A program made the translations under genes and the position numbers. 64,000 nucleotides of DNA from Hevea brasiliensis (lineage: Eukaryota; Streptophyta; Magnoliopsida; Malpighiales; Euphorbiaceae), in contig NC_079496.1 in the NCBI RefSeq assembly GCF_030052815.1, positions 76,807,652-76,871,651 on the forward strand, given 5' to 3'. This document shows positions 1 to 11,624 of the stretch, piece by piece. The notes under the pieces are model-generated. The model was given only the letters and a program-made list of their open reading frames with translations. It was not told the origin of the DNA and did not search any database. Positions within the stretch are counted from its first letter, which is position 1. Every line of letters starts with the position of its first letter.

Positions 1-82
1 GAAAAAGTGGAAATGCGTTTTATTAATAAAAATATGTACAAGATACATACTAAATGATATGCTCTAGGGCATACTACTAACA
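1..82 (-). repeat. Copia-1 3' LTR, first 82 bases only
   Basis: The minus strand starts TGTTAGTAGTATGCCC at position 82, directly after the polypurine tract, and runs off the window at base 1. The same sequence forms the start of the 5' LTR at 7510 reading leftward, with two differences over 82 bases. The rest of this LTR, about 2 kb, lies outside the window. Confidence 0.9.
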
Positions 83-91
83 ATCTCCCAC
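83..91 (-). other. Polypurine tract of Copia-1
   Basis: The minus strand reads GTGGGAGAT immediately before the LTR start TGTTAG. A purine-rich run at this place primes plus-strand DNA synthesis in Copia elements. Confidence 0.7.
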
Positions 92-102
92 TAGCACTAG
101 AG

Positions 103-1754
103 CTATTCATTGCAAAATCTTAGACCTATCTTCTCAAGATGTCGGTCTAACTGAGTCTGTGACATAGGCTTAGTGAATGGATCAGCTTTTCTGCATGGCT
201 AAATCGCCTTGCCCAACTATATCTCTGATAATGTGGTAGTGCCTTTCTATGTGTTTGGATTTTGGGTGAGACCTTAGTTCCTCAGCCTGTATGACTGCTC
301 CATTGTTGTCACAGTGTAGTGGAACTGCTGACTCAATGGAAGGAACTACTGTAAGTTCTGTCACGAACTTCTTTATCCAACGACTTCCTTTGCGACATCG
401 ATGCGAATATACTCAGCCTCTGTAGTGGAATCTACAGTCGTGCTCTGTTTGGAACTCTTCCAACTGACTGCACCTCCATTACAAATGAACACATATCTAG
501 AGGTAGACTTTCTATCATCAATATCTGATTGGAAATCAGAATCAGTATAACCATCCAATTGCAAGTCTCCACCTTCATAAATTAAGAATAAATCCTTAGT
601 TCTTCTCAAGTACTTAAGGATATTCTTAACAACTATCCAGTGTTCCAAACCTGGATTGGATTGATACCTGCTAGTCAAACTAACAGCATATGCGATATCC
701 GGCCTAGTACACAACATTGCATACATTAAACTTCCAATAGCCGAATTATATGGAATCCTAGCCATCTTATCTCTTTCTTCAGGTGTCTTTGGAGACATAT
801 CTTTAGAAAGATGGATACCATGTCTCACTGGTAACAATCCTCTCTTGGAATCAAGCATGTTAAACCTCTTTAACACCTTTTCCAAGTATAGACTTTGGGA
901 TAAACCTATTATTCTTTTCGCTCTATCTCTATAGATGCGAATCCCAAGAATATAGGTTGCCTCCCCTAAGTCTTTCATGGAGAATGTATTTGATAACAAT
1001 ACCTTTATAGTTGTCAACATACCTGTGTCATTACCTACCAACAGTATGTCATCCACATATAAGACAAGGAAAGTGATAGCACTGTCACTAACCTTCTTAT
1101 ATACACATGGCTCATCCTCATTTTTGATAAAACCAAAGGATTTAATGGCTTCATCAAAACGAATGTTCCAACTCCTCGAAGCTTGTTTCAACCCATAAAT
1201 GGATCACTTTAGCTTGCATACCTTGGAACCATCTTGGGATTCAAATCCCTTAGGTTGTTCCATGAAAATGTTTTCTTCAATGTGAAAATGTTTTCTTCAA
1301 TGTGTCCATTGAGAAAAGCTGTTTTGACATCCATCTGCCAAATCTCATAATCATAGTATGCAGCTATTGCTAATAAAATCCTAATTGATTTAAGCATGGC
1401 AACAGGCGAGAAAGTCTCCTCATAGTCGATTCCTTGCCTTTGGCGAAACCCTTTCGCTACTAGCCTTGCCTTATAGGTCTTTACCTTTCCATCAGAACCA
1501 ATTTTCTTCTTGAAAACCCATTTGTTCCCTATAGGTATAATACCTTCAGGTGGGTCAACAAGATCCCAAACTTGATTCTTATACATGGAATCAATCTCGG
1601 ATTTCATAGCTTCAATCCATTTTGAAGAGTCTATATCTGATATAGCTTCTCCATAGGTAAGTGGATCATCTCCATGATCTACTTCTTCATGAGTAGACAA
1701 CTCTTGTTCTTCTTCATGAAGAAAACCATATCTCACTGGTGGGTGAGATACCAC
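103..1754 (-). pseudogene. Copia-1 pol: reverse transcriptase and RNase H (broken)
   Basis: This would copy the element RNA into DNA in virus-like particles. Seen: the N-terminal RT part (1209-1754) with KARLVAKGF and MDVKTAFLNG; the catalytic YVDD near 1055; RNase H with DGYTDSDF, KSTSRY and TEAEY; and a C-terminal part ending at a stop at 103-105. Breaks: a 20-bp tandem duplication at 1264-1303 shifts the frame (Copia-2 has one copy); a TGA at 1204-1206 where Copia-2 has CGA (a CpG transition); a frameshift near 371; another near 195. A product is not expected. Confidence 0.9.
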
Positions 1755-2768
1755 AGTTGTTCTACGAGGAGCAGTGTAGATGTTTCATCAATGGGTATAG
1801 GTTGACTAGATGGATCTATATCCATCGATCATTGGTTAGTCGAATTCTCCAATTCTAACTCTATTTGCCTTCCTTTGCCTCCTTCTTGAACAAACTGTTG
1901 TTCAAGAAATGTGGCATCTCTACTTATCACAACCTTTTGTGAAGTAGGCAAATAAAAATAATATCCAAAACTATCTTTTGGATATCCAACAAATCGACCT
2001 CTTTACGATCGGTCTCCAATTTATCGGTGTTGACTTTTTGATATAAGCTAGACAACCCCAAATCTTAACATGCTTAAGACTTGGTTTTCTTCCATGCCAT
2101 ATCTCATAACGTGTGGAAGAAACTGATTTTGATGGAATCCTATTCAGAATATATAAAGCTGATTCTAATGCAAATCTCCAAAAGGAGATTGGCATATCAG
2201 TATAGCTCATCATACTACGTACCATATCCAATAGGGTACGATTTCTCCTTTCAGATACACCATTCAGCTGTGGCGTTCCTGGAGGAGTCAGCTGAGAAAT
2301 AATGCTATGCTCTCTCAAGTATTCATCAAATTCAGTACTCAAATATTCACCTCCACGATCTGATCGAAGAGCTTTAATATTCTTTCCTGTTTGATTTTCT
2401 ACTTCAGATTTAAATTCTTTGAACTTTTCAAAAGATTCATGTTTGTATTTCATCAAACACAAATACCCAAACCTTGATTTATCATCAGTAAAGGTAATAA
2501 AATAATGAAAACCCCCTCTTGCCATTTCTTTAAATGGACCACATACATCACTATGTATTAGCTCCAAAATATTTTCAGCTCTTAGCCCTTGTCCAACAAA
2601 GGGTGATCTAGTCATTTTGCCCTGAAGGCAAGATTCACAAGTTGGAGTAGGCTCAGAGCCCAATGAGGATAGAATCCCCATTTTCTCCAGTTTTGCAATC
2701 CTATCTTCTGCAACATGACATAACCTTAAGTGCCAAATATATTTTGAACTTGAGTTGGTTTTCACCAT
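1755..2768 (-). pseudogene. Copia-1 pol: integrase
   Basis: An open stretch (1971-2768, 265 codons) holds the zinc-binding part (H-x-H region in WHLRLCHV, then CESC) and the DDE core: D in IHSDVCGP, D in RSDRGGEY, E in GVSERRNR. All key residues are visible, so this is the best-kept domain of the element. The reading frame is lost in the integrase-RT linker (1755-1970). Immediately upstream on the minus strand it joins gag nucleocapsid sequence with no protease between. Confidence 0.9.
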
Positions 2769-3640
2769 GGCATTGCATTCATTTAGATTGCTATACTCTG
2801 GCTAATGGAAACACTTTCCTATTGGCAATGGAAACACTTTCCTGTTGGCAGTGGAAACACTTTCCTTTGCCTTCATCAGCTTTAGTCTTCCTTTTCTGTT
2901 TAGCTATTTTCTTAGAAGGACCAGGAATCTGAGGTTTCTTTTTCTTATTGCCCTTTTTCTTGTTGGACTTTCCAGCAGAAGAAGATGCAACCAAAGCTAC
3001 CTCTTTTCCTTTATTGCCTGGCATATTCTTTTGGGCAATAACCAGCATGTTGAGTAAACCAGCTAAGGTGCATTCCTATTGAGTCATATGGAAATTTGTC
3101 ACAAAATTCCCAAAAGACTCAGGAAGGGACTGAAGGATCAAATCCGTCTGTAGTTAGAAATCCATGTTGAAGTCAAGATATTCCAACTGCTCAATCAGCT
3201 GAATCATCTTGTGGACATGATCCCCAACATTATGTCTCTCAGACATCCTCATACGGAATAGCTGTCTAGATATCTCATACCTAGCATTCCTGCTGTGCTC
3301 ACCATACAACTCTTGTAGGTGAAGGAGGATCTCACTCGCACTCTGCATGTTCCCATGTTGCTTCTGTAACTCATTACTCATAGAAGCAAGCATGTAACAC
3401 TTAGCTCTCATATCATGCTCCTTCCATTTGTCCAAAGTTTCATGTTCCTCTTGTGTGGCCTCTGGAGGTAAAGGACCAGGAACATTTGAATCTAGAACAT
3501 ATCCTATATGTTCAAGGTTCAGGACAAGTTTCAAATTTCTTAGCCAATCGCATGATTAGGTCCTGTCACTTTATTGCGATCAAGTATGCTTGCAAGGATA
3601 TTGGATGGTCGTGGTTGTTCTGCTCATTATTATCGAAAAT
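2769..3640 (-). pseudogene. Copia-1 gag (broken)
   Basis: A gag core (3154-3534) contains DWLRNLK just upstream and a UBN2-type helical region (DKWKEHDMRAKCYMLASMS). A lysine-rich nucleocapsid region (2791-3048) ends in the start of a CCHC knuckle (CFHC). The N-terminal part is frameshifted near 3550: sequence ending GPNH reads in a different frame from DWLRNLK. The knuckle is destroyed by a 23-bp triplication. No protease DSG/DTG-type motif follows. Confidence 0.85.
2806..2866 (-). repeat. 23-bp tandem triplication in the gag zinc knuckle
   Basis: TGGAAACACTTTCCT recurs at 2806, 2829 and 2852, exactly 23 bp apart. Because 23 is not a multiple of three, each copy is read in a different frame, and the CCHC knuckle cannot be completed. 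Confidence 0.9.
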
Positions 3641-3827
3641 TAATTGCAGAAAATAACCAGATTAATTAGTAAATGTATCATGTAATTAACCAAAATGATT
3701 ATGGTCTTTTAATCAAATTGGTCCTCCCACTAACTTAGCGAATCCTACACTTCCAAAGTAGAAAACGGAAATCCTAGTTAGATGGATTTCTAGTGGGTGA
3801 TTGAATTCTTATAATTCTATTGATCAT

Positions 3828-4033
3828 CCTCAGGTACATCCATTATTGGAATTACAATAAACTATAAGTGAGCAACTCTTTGCCCATCACATCTCATGTG
3901 AGGTTCAATCCTTTACCTAGCCCCTAATGCTCAAAATCTCAGGTACATCCATTATTGACTTATCTGGCATTAGTTAAGTTGATCCCATTGAGCGATAATT
4001 ATGCAAATAATTTTAATGTCCTCAGGTACATCC
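3828..4033. repeat. Three spaced copies of CTCAGGTACATCC
   Basis: Copies at about 3829, 3938 and 4020 share CTCAGGTACATCC followed by ATTATTG or AATATTG. Spacing is 109 and about 82 bp. The sequence between copies is not conserved, so this is a dispersed motif rather than a tandem array. Confidence 0.75.
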
Positions 4034-4817
4034 AATATTGGCCATTAAACCATTTACATATTTACAACATCTCATGCTTAACAATTATTCTTAAGAAAAT
4101 CTCTTAAATAAATTGCATCTTATGCAACTATTTAAAATTTCTTAAAATAATTGCCCCAATGGAGGGCCTATGTTATAATTACTTTAATTATAGCATTTCC
4201 AACTTAATCATTTGTTTGGAAGATTTTATGGTCATTCTATTTACTATTAAGGTCTCACTTTGCACATTATCCATTTAGCATGCATATATCATATAATTGC
4301 ATACATTCCCATACATCTCATGCATTCATGGATAAGCAGTAAATATGGTATGATCATGGACTTTCTAAGGGATTCAATTCTGAGCCACCAAGAATTGAAT
4401 CAGGGCATTGCTAGGTGCATTTCATTCATTCATTCATTTTACAAGAGTTGCTGAAGGAGTACATAATCAACACTTGATCTTGAATTCCTCCCACTGGTCC
4501 CACCAATGCTCTTGACCTCCTTGAACTTCTTGCAATCCAATATTACATAGTAATCCTTGGCATACCAAGGCGAATTTACAAGAACTTAAATAAATGAAAT
4601 TACAACCCAAAAATTATTACAAACTTAATAATACATGCCCAAAATAAATTAAAATAAATTAATTAATTTACAATCCCAAAGAAACATAAAAGAAATAAAT
4701 CCAATCACATTGGTCTTTTATAGTCCATGATCATCCATCATGCATATCACTATTTAACAATTAAATAAAACATACATACTTAAATTAAATTGAATATCTC
4801 ATATTCAACTTAAAAAT

Positions 4818-5150
4818 CCAGATTTGAGTATGATTCAAATAAATTTAAAAATTCAGATTTGAATCTCATTCAAACAAATTTAAAAATTCAGATTTGAATC
4901 ACATTCAAACAACTTAAAAAATTCAGATTTGAATCACATTCAAACATTTTTTAAAAAATCAGATTTGAATCACATTCAAACATTTTTTTAAAAATCAGAT
5001 CTGAATTTTATTCAATCAATTTTAAAAAATCAGATTTAAATATGATTCAAACAACTTTAAAAATTCAGATTTGAATCACATTCAAACAACTTTTAAAATT
5101 CAGATTTGAATCACATTCAAACAATTTTTAAAATTCTGATTTGAATCATA
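4818..5150. repeat. Tandem array of about ten 36-40 bp units, each a potential hairpin
   Basis: Units begin CAGATTTGAAT and run through CACATTCAAAC with an A/T-rich spacer. In the better units TTTGAAT, CAC, ATTCAAA forms a 7-bp stem with a 3-base loop. About ten copies are recognisable, with variants such as CAGATCTGAAT and CAGATTTAAAT. It lies in the Copia-1 leader between PBS and gag. Confidence 0.85.
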
Positions 5151-5404
5151 ATTTAATTGTGTGATAAAAACTACTAATTAAACACTTTAATTAGTCAAAG
5201 AATAGGCCTTAGATCATACAACAATTGCAGAATTAAAAGCCAAACCTTAAACCACCCATGGAAGCCAAACCATGCACACCATTGATGGTGTTTTTTTTTT
5301 AAATATGCTGCCAACTTGCTTTGCAACCAGCAATGAACTTTTGATCTCATGATCAAACACACAATTAAATCATATAATCAACAATCTAAATGGCAAATAT
5401 AGTG

Positions 5405-5416
5405 GCTCTGATACCA
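5405..5416 (-). promoter_or_regulatory. Primer-binding site of Copia-1 (initiator tRNA-Met)
   Basis: The minus strand reads TGGTATCAGAGC, complementary to the 3' end of plant initiator tRNA-Met, two bases after the LTR end. It fixes the element's orientation. Confidence 0.92.
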
Positions 5417-5418
5417 AT

Positions 5419-7510
5419 TGAAGGAACAAAAGCGTGAAAAACACAAGATTATACCATTGAATTCAAAAATTTTCACTTAGGGTCACATGCATCATGCAAG
5501 ATTTATTTTTATCTATTTGATTTCAATGATAAACAACATATTAAAACTCTTTTAATATGTTTTTGGATCTGTATTTGCCATTTATGATTTTAAAATTAAT
5601 CAGATTAATTTTAGAACCCTAGATTAAATCAAGAACGATTACACTAACCTCTCGATGTCTTTGCGGCGTGCTGCGCCTTTGAGATTCGTCTTCAGGACAC
5701 CAGATGTTGTCCCTCTAGCTTGTCCACACCAAGAACACCTATGGCAGCCCTTGAATAGCTTCTAAAGCCTTTTCTATTAATTTGAAAATCAAGTTCTGCC
5801 TTTTAAGAGATTAAAGATGTAAACAGGACACTAAAAACAATTTCTAGTGTTCTTAATTCAAGAGATTGATGGCTAATCTCTTTGAATTGATGAGAGATGA
5901 AGAAGAATAGCTGGAGAGGCTCAAAGTGGCGTGACAATTGAGAGGAGAGGCTGCTGGTTATGTTTTCTTTTCATAACCACACTTAAATAGCTAGGTTAAC
6001 ACATTAAACCCTAGCCACATGTCACCTTTTGATTAGCTCTAGGTTTAAGTGACCCAATCACATTGTGCCAAGTGTCAAACCTATATTTAATCTTGATTTT
6101 AATCATCTTACATGATTAAAAAACATTTGGCAAGCTTATGTGTTATGCCATGTGTCGCCATCTCATGGTGCCACGTGTCACACTGTGAAATGACCAAAAT
6201 GCCCCTGTGTCTTAATTTTGAGTTCTTAACCCAAAATAATTATTTTCTTCTTCTAATTAATTTATATCAAATATAAATTAATTAATTAATCTCTATTAAT
6301 TAATTTCTCATCAATTAAATTCATATTTAAACACTTTAAATATAAATTTAATTTATACTACACATCCAATAATCTAGATTTGGTTTCAAGTCATGCTAGG
6401 GACTTTGCAATTTAATTGCAAACCAAATCCATTTAATTAATCAATTAAACTCTTTAATTAATTAAATAGGTGATAACTTGTGTATGTGTGTGACTTACTA
6501 GGCTCATCACTAATTGGCAATGAGACATGATATCAACTCTTAATATCATCAGAACTCTTTCTTACCATAAATGATTTCTCTAAATCATTTTATGAACCTC
6601 ATAGACCATGGTTAACACCTAGCATAGCATGCCATGGCCACCCAATTAGTAATAAGATTTACCTTAAATGAACCTATAATCATATGTTACCATGCACTAG
6701 AATCTCTCTGTTACAAAATCCCAACTCAAGCTGGAGTCATGGTTTATGTCAAACTCCATTTGCTATGAATATTATGTTCTCTTTTAATTCCAGTTCTTGA
6801 TTAAAAGATTTTTCTCATCAGAAACTCTTTTCTGAATAAAACTATCTGTCCTGGCCAGGAACTTGAAACATCAAGAACAATTAAATGAACATAGGATTTT
6901 ATCTCTATTTACTTAGAGGAACAGATTCCTTCATGATCAACACCTACCTCCATATATAACTAGCAGGAGCCAACACATGCCCATATACCCATACATAGTA
7001 CAAGTATGAAAGCAGTATCAAACTCAAACCACCTATATACAAGATAACTGTGCTATCTCAGGTCTAAAGATTATATGCACTGATATGATTTATGACAAAA
7101 CATTGACAAGACTAAACTCAAAGTGCTAGTCATAAGTGTAAATGGATCGACCTACTTATCATTTATAAGTGCCTATCATGTTTGTTATATGGCATGAGAC
7201 TCACCATTCCATCTTATTTATATCTCATATAAATAACTTGGGAACAAACATGAATACAATCTTTCTGGATAAGTCATGTCCTTATTATGAAGTATCCTCG
7301 ATTGTGAACCTATTTATGATACTTTGTGCTAGAAATATTGTCATTCATATTCTTAACAACTTAAGAATAATATTTCTAACAAAATATCAATGGACCTTTT
7401 CTATTACACATAAATATATTATGTAAACGGAAAAGTGGAAATGCCTTTTATTAATAAAAATATGTACAAGATACATACTAAATGATATGCTCTAGGGCAT
7501 ACTACTAACA
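5419..7510 (-). repeat. Copia-1 5' LTR (2092 bp)
   Basis: Bounded by TG at 5419-5420 and CA at 7509-7510 on the plus strand, with the PBS two bases to the left. The right 82 bases match the left LTR fragment. No coding sequence is supported inside; the short open frames are incidental. As the 5' LTR it would carry the promoter, but no core element is assigned. Confidence 0.88.
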
Positions 7511-8411
7511 AGTATGTCATCCACATATAAGACAAGGAAAGTGATAGTACTGTCACTAACCTTCTTATATACACATGGCTCATCCTCATTTTTGATAAAA
7601 CCAAATGATTTAATGGCTTCATCAAAATGGATGTTCCAACTCTTCGAAGCTTGTTTCAACCCATAAATGGATCGCTTTAGCTTACATACCTTGGAAGCAT
7701 CTTGGGATTCAAAACCCCTAGGTTGTTCCATGAAAATGTTTTCTTCAATGTATCCATTGAGAAAAGCTGTTTTGACATCCATCTGCCAAATCTCATAATC
7801 ATAGTATGCAGCTATTGCTAATAGAATCTTAATTGATTTAAGCATGGCAATAGGCGAGAAAGTCTCCTCATAGTTGATTTCTTGCCTTTGGCAAAACCCT
7901 TTCGCTACTAGCCTTGCCTTATAGGTCTCTACCTTTCCATAAGAACTAATTTTCTTCTTGAAAATCCATTTGTTCCCTATAGGTATAATACCTTCAGGTG
8001 GCTCAACAAGATCCCAAACTTGATTCTTATACATGGAATCAATCTCAGTTTTCATAGCATCAATTCGTTTTGAAGAGTCAATATCTGATATAGCTTCTTC
8101 ATAGGTAAGTGGATCATCTCCATGATCTACTTCTTCATGAGTAAACAACTCTTATTCTTCTTCATGAAGGAAACCATATCTCACTGGTGGGTGAGATACC
8201 ATGGTTGTTCTACGAGGAACAGCTCTAGATGTTTCATCAATGGGTGTAGGTTGACTAGATGGATCTATATCCATCTGATCTGTTGGTTAGTCATAGTTCT
8301 CCAATTGTAACTCTATTTGCCTTCCTTTGCCTCCTTCTTGAACAAACTGTTGTTCAAGAAATATGGCATCTCTACTTACCACAACCTTTTGTGAAGTAGG
8401 CCAATAAAAAT
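7511..8411 (-). pseudogene. Copia-2 pol fragment: N-terminal RT
   Basis: Open from about 8148 down to the catalytic YVDD, where Copia-1's LTR joins. It is closely similar to Copia-1 RT and lacks the 20-bp duplication and the TGA stop seen there. Its open frame runs a few codons into the Copia-1 LTR (to 7492), so the last residues of that frame are not pol. The piece between 8149 and 8411 is the RT-integrase linker, with a stop near 8151. Copia-2 resumes at 11625 after a Z solo LTR. Confidence 0.88.
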
Positions 8412-9152
8412 TGTGACACCCCTTACCCGTCTACAGTATATCCGGGTAAGATATGTCACACGGTGTACCGGCACACTCTATTTTTTTCCTTAATTAATTT
8501 TTTTGTCATAGTTTTGAATATAGTTTATGGAATATAATTTATTTAAGCCATTTATCAAAATTATTATTTATTTGAGGTTCCGAAAATTTTAAAGAAAATC
8601 CGGTAATTTTGAATTCGTTTAATTTAATATTAATTATTTTTCGACGAAGAAACCAGTGGAGTTTCCCCTATTTTATTATCGTTTGGCGTATTTTAATATT
8701 CACCTGTTTGAAATTCAACAATATTTTAAAATAAAAAAAAATCTCATCCATGCTAATCATAATTATCTCATCAATCATTCTCATAGTTTTCTCATAATTC
8801 ACATCTCATTCATATAACTCAATTTCATAATCATTTCCATACATTTCCATTCGTACTCAATTCATATGTAAACATTCTCAATTTACATAAGAAAAAATTT
8901 CAAATTTCCTTAATTTACATAATTTACAAAATAATTACAAAATTTCATAATTTACATGATAGACAAATTAATTACAATTTGCTAATTTATATTACAATAT
9001 AAGAAATAATTAACATACACAAAATACATGATATGCTTAATGTGAGCCCTATCTACATGCATTGCTGAGGAGGTAACAACCTTTGACACTCTGCAGATCT
9101 GAACTCTCAAAATTTCCAGTCAAACGTCCAGTTGGTTATAGCTTCAGTACCT

Positions 9153-9194
9153 GCGCGAGGAAACAATTCCATCGCGCTAAGCATTGCTGCTTAG
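9153..9194 (-). promoter_or_regulatory. Conserved double hairpin in Z solo LTR
   Basis: On the minus strand GCACCA is followed by CTAAGCA-GCAA-TGCTTAG (9177-9194, 7-bp stem with a GNRA-type loop), then by a second hairpin with outer stem GCGCGA/TCGCGC (9153-9177) and the sequence AGGTA. Equivalent structures occur at the same place in X and Y LTRs. Function unknown. Confidence 0.65.
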
Positions 9195-9826
9195 TGGTGC
9201 AATAATATAACAAGGAAATAATATAAAAATAAAGATAGAAATAAAACATCATTCAAATAATTAAGATCTATTTATACTTCACATGCGGTTTCTAAAATTT
9301 AATATGTTTTATCCTAATTTAGTCTTCTTTGGAAGTGTTTATTTCGCCAATGTACAGTAATAATGTACAAGAAAAAAAAATGATCTGAAAATAATAAATT
9401 TATGCTTATATTATTATATAAGTCTCATTTGCAATATTTATTTATTTTATAATTTTCTTTGCTAATCTTTTAGCATTTTCCCAATACTTGCTAGGTTGTC
9501 TCAGATTATCTCATAATAAGTAAATTTTAATATTTGTCCAGTTCATTTCGATTCTTTCTAATAAATAACTATTCTAATTTATTTTAGGTCATCTTACTCA
9601 TTTATTTTATTTAATTTCTAATATTTTAAATTGCTAATATTCTTAACTTATCTCAATAAATTTCACTGCCCAAGTAATCTATGACAGGCTGACTAAACTG
9701 GATAACGGGTCGTTGGCACTGGACACCTTGGTGCCTCGGGCCGTCATACTATGGGACGCAAAACGTCAACCACGTATGCAGTCAGTATGGCTAGAAAGCC
9801 ATGATAACACATAATCGGGCGTAGAA

Positions 9827-9909
9827 GCCATGAATGTTGGCATAATGCCATGAATGCGGGCATAAAGCCATGAATATGGGCATAAAGCCATGAATACAGG
9901 CATAAAGCC
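9827..9909. repeat. 20-bp tandem repeat in Z solo LTR, four copies
   Basis: GCCATGAAT followed by a variable dinucleotide and GGCATAAA recurs at 9827, 9847, 9867 and 9887. A related array lies in the inverse orientation at about 20189-20275, while the full-length Z LTRs retain only one or two degenerate units. Confidence 0.88.
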
Positions 9910-11624
9910 TTTCGCAGTACTGCTAAAATAATACCCTATTGGCATGCCAAACTATCCAATCTGACACACATGTCTAGGCAATACAAGGGCACATAATATC
10001 ATTAAACTTAATATATTGTGTTTTATGACTTCATTATTTCATAATAAATTTCAATTATAATTCATACATTCATTTGATCATTTATATGATCACAATTCAG
10101 ATCAATTATCCTTTTTATACCATTGTACTCAAAATACTTCTCCTTTATACAATAATGAGAACTAATGTCTCATTCATACATTAATATGGTTCGTTTATTC
10201 ATTCTTTATGTTATTCATATTAATCACAATTCTAAACAATGGTTCACATGTACCATTGTACTCAAAACATTTTTCCTTTTCTCATTTATACATTCAAGAA
10301 TCTACTTATGTAATTGCAACTTTTATATTTCAAGTTGAGTTATTAATATTTTATGAATTCCATTTGTGATGGGCATATAAGCCCTAGCTATCTATTCACA
10401 TCAATTAGGTAACTTATTTTTCATGTTTCAAGTAATCCATGAATATTTCATGGATTTTAAATTTATGGTCTTAATTTCTTTTTAACAATTTTGACTAGGA
10501 TGCATAGCCTACATTTGTCATACAATTCTAAGCATTTAAGCTTAGAATTGGTTCTAGGTTTTCATCTTAATTTACTAATCATTTTGATTACTATTTACCA
10601 ACTAGTCAACCAAAATATTGACTTTTTTATACTTAATGGATATATTAATTCTAATTACACCAAGATCCCATATTTTGAGTTTTATATTTGCTAGTATTAA
10701 TTGCCAATTGCAATTTAAAGTCCCCTAGATGCATTTCTAAATTTTAAACTTTGAATTTCAAGTTTGGTGTCACTATTCACCTCATTGGTCAACAAAAATG
10801 TTGACTTTTGGATAGAAAATAGGTACATTGGTTTTAACACTCCCAATGCACCACATTTTACATTTAAAACTTGTTAGAATTGATTACCATCACCATTTCT
10901 AAGCTTAACACAAGAGAGTAGAATTTTCAGTTTTTGAAGCTTAACTTTACTGTTCCATTAAGCACTGTTGCAGTGGGAATTTGAGGAAATGGTAAACATG
11001 AAAGTTGTTCCTTACTTTGTCTAGTTGAATTTCCTTTTTTGAATCACTCCATTTGGAGTTTTGTAGCTCCAGATATGGTCCAAAAACCACAGCTGGCCGG
11101 ATTTCAATTCTGCAGAATTTACCAAATCTACAGTACCATGAACAGTGACTGTGACTGCCATTTTGGTTAGGTTCTGGTCATAATTTGGTGTAGGTTTCTT
11201 CATGAAAGTTGTTTTTCTATGTCTTATCTTGTTGCTGTAAAAATTTCAGGTCAATTGACCATATCTACAGTGAGTTATGGCCAAATGAACAGTTACTGTT
11301 CATTTGGTCATTTCTGCAGGTGCTGTTGCAGGGTATTCGGATTGGAGTCCCAAAAATTATTTTATGAATTTTTCCCCGGGTCTAGGGCTCCTCATTGCGA
11401 AGAACCGAAACTTCCCTCTGGTTACCCATCGCTTGGGCACCGGCTCGTTTAACTTGGTTGTATTTTATTTCTAAAATTTTTTCTAAATTTTTCTTATTAA
11501 TATTTGAGTTAATTATAGTTCCTAACTTTAGTTTAAATATTTTTCCGGACGTTCTACCTATCCGGACCGACACCGGTCACCGAAACAGTATAATGTACGG
11601 AGTTGCTACTGGGAGGGTGTTACA

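Larger units (their letters stand above)
3641..5404 (-). other. Copia-1 untranslated leader between PBS and gag
   Basis: About 1.75 kb of AT-rich sequence with no supported coding region. It holds three spaced copies of a CTCAGGTACATCC motif and a tandem array of about ten hairpin-forming units, described separately. Long leaders occur in some Copia lineages, where packaging and dimerisation signals lie; whether that applies here is inference. Confidence 0.7.
1..7510 (-). mobile_element. Copia-1, Ty1/Copia LTR retrotransposon (left end cut by window)
   Basis: Read on the minus strand the order is 5' LTR (5419-7510), PBS, long leader, gag, integrase, RT, RNase H, polypurine tract and the start of the 3' LTR (1-82). 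Integrase before RT is diagnostic of Copia. The 82 bases of left LTR match 7429-7510 at 80 of 82 positions by eye. The pol sequence resembles the Tork/TAR/Angela group, which also has long LTRs; that lineage call is inference. The coding region is dead: protease is deleted and several frameshifts and stops are present. It lies within the RT of Copia-2. The left target duplication is outside the window; the right flank begins AGTAT. Confidence 0.9.
8412..11624 (-). mobile_element. Solo LTR of Gypsy family Z (3213 bp)
   Basis: Starts TGTGACACCCC and ends GGGTGTTACA on the plus strand, the termini of the full-length Z element's LTRs. It is flanked by perfect 5-bp duplications AAAAT (8407-8411 and 11625-11629) within Copia-2, whose sequence is continuous across the site. 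No PBS or internal sequence is present, so it is a product of LTR-LTR recombination. Large parts also match the 4.4 kb solo LTR at 17091-21513 in inverse orientation. Confidence 0.93.

Noticed and set aside
4818..5150. CRISPR-like direct repeat array
   Set aside because: Repeats are degenerate, there are no unique spacers of fixed size, and the setting is a plant Copia leader.
5400..5420. A tRNA gene near the GGCTCTGATACCA sequence
   Set aside because: Only the 3' complement of tRNA-Met is present, placed at an LTR border; it is a primer-binding site with no cloverleaf around it.
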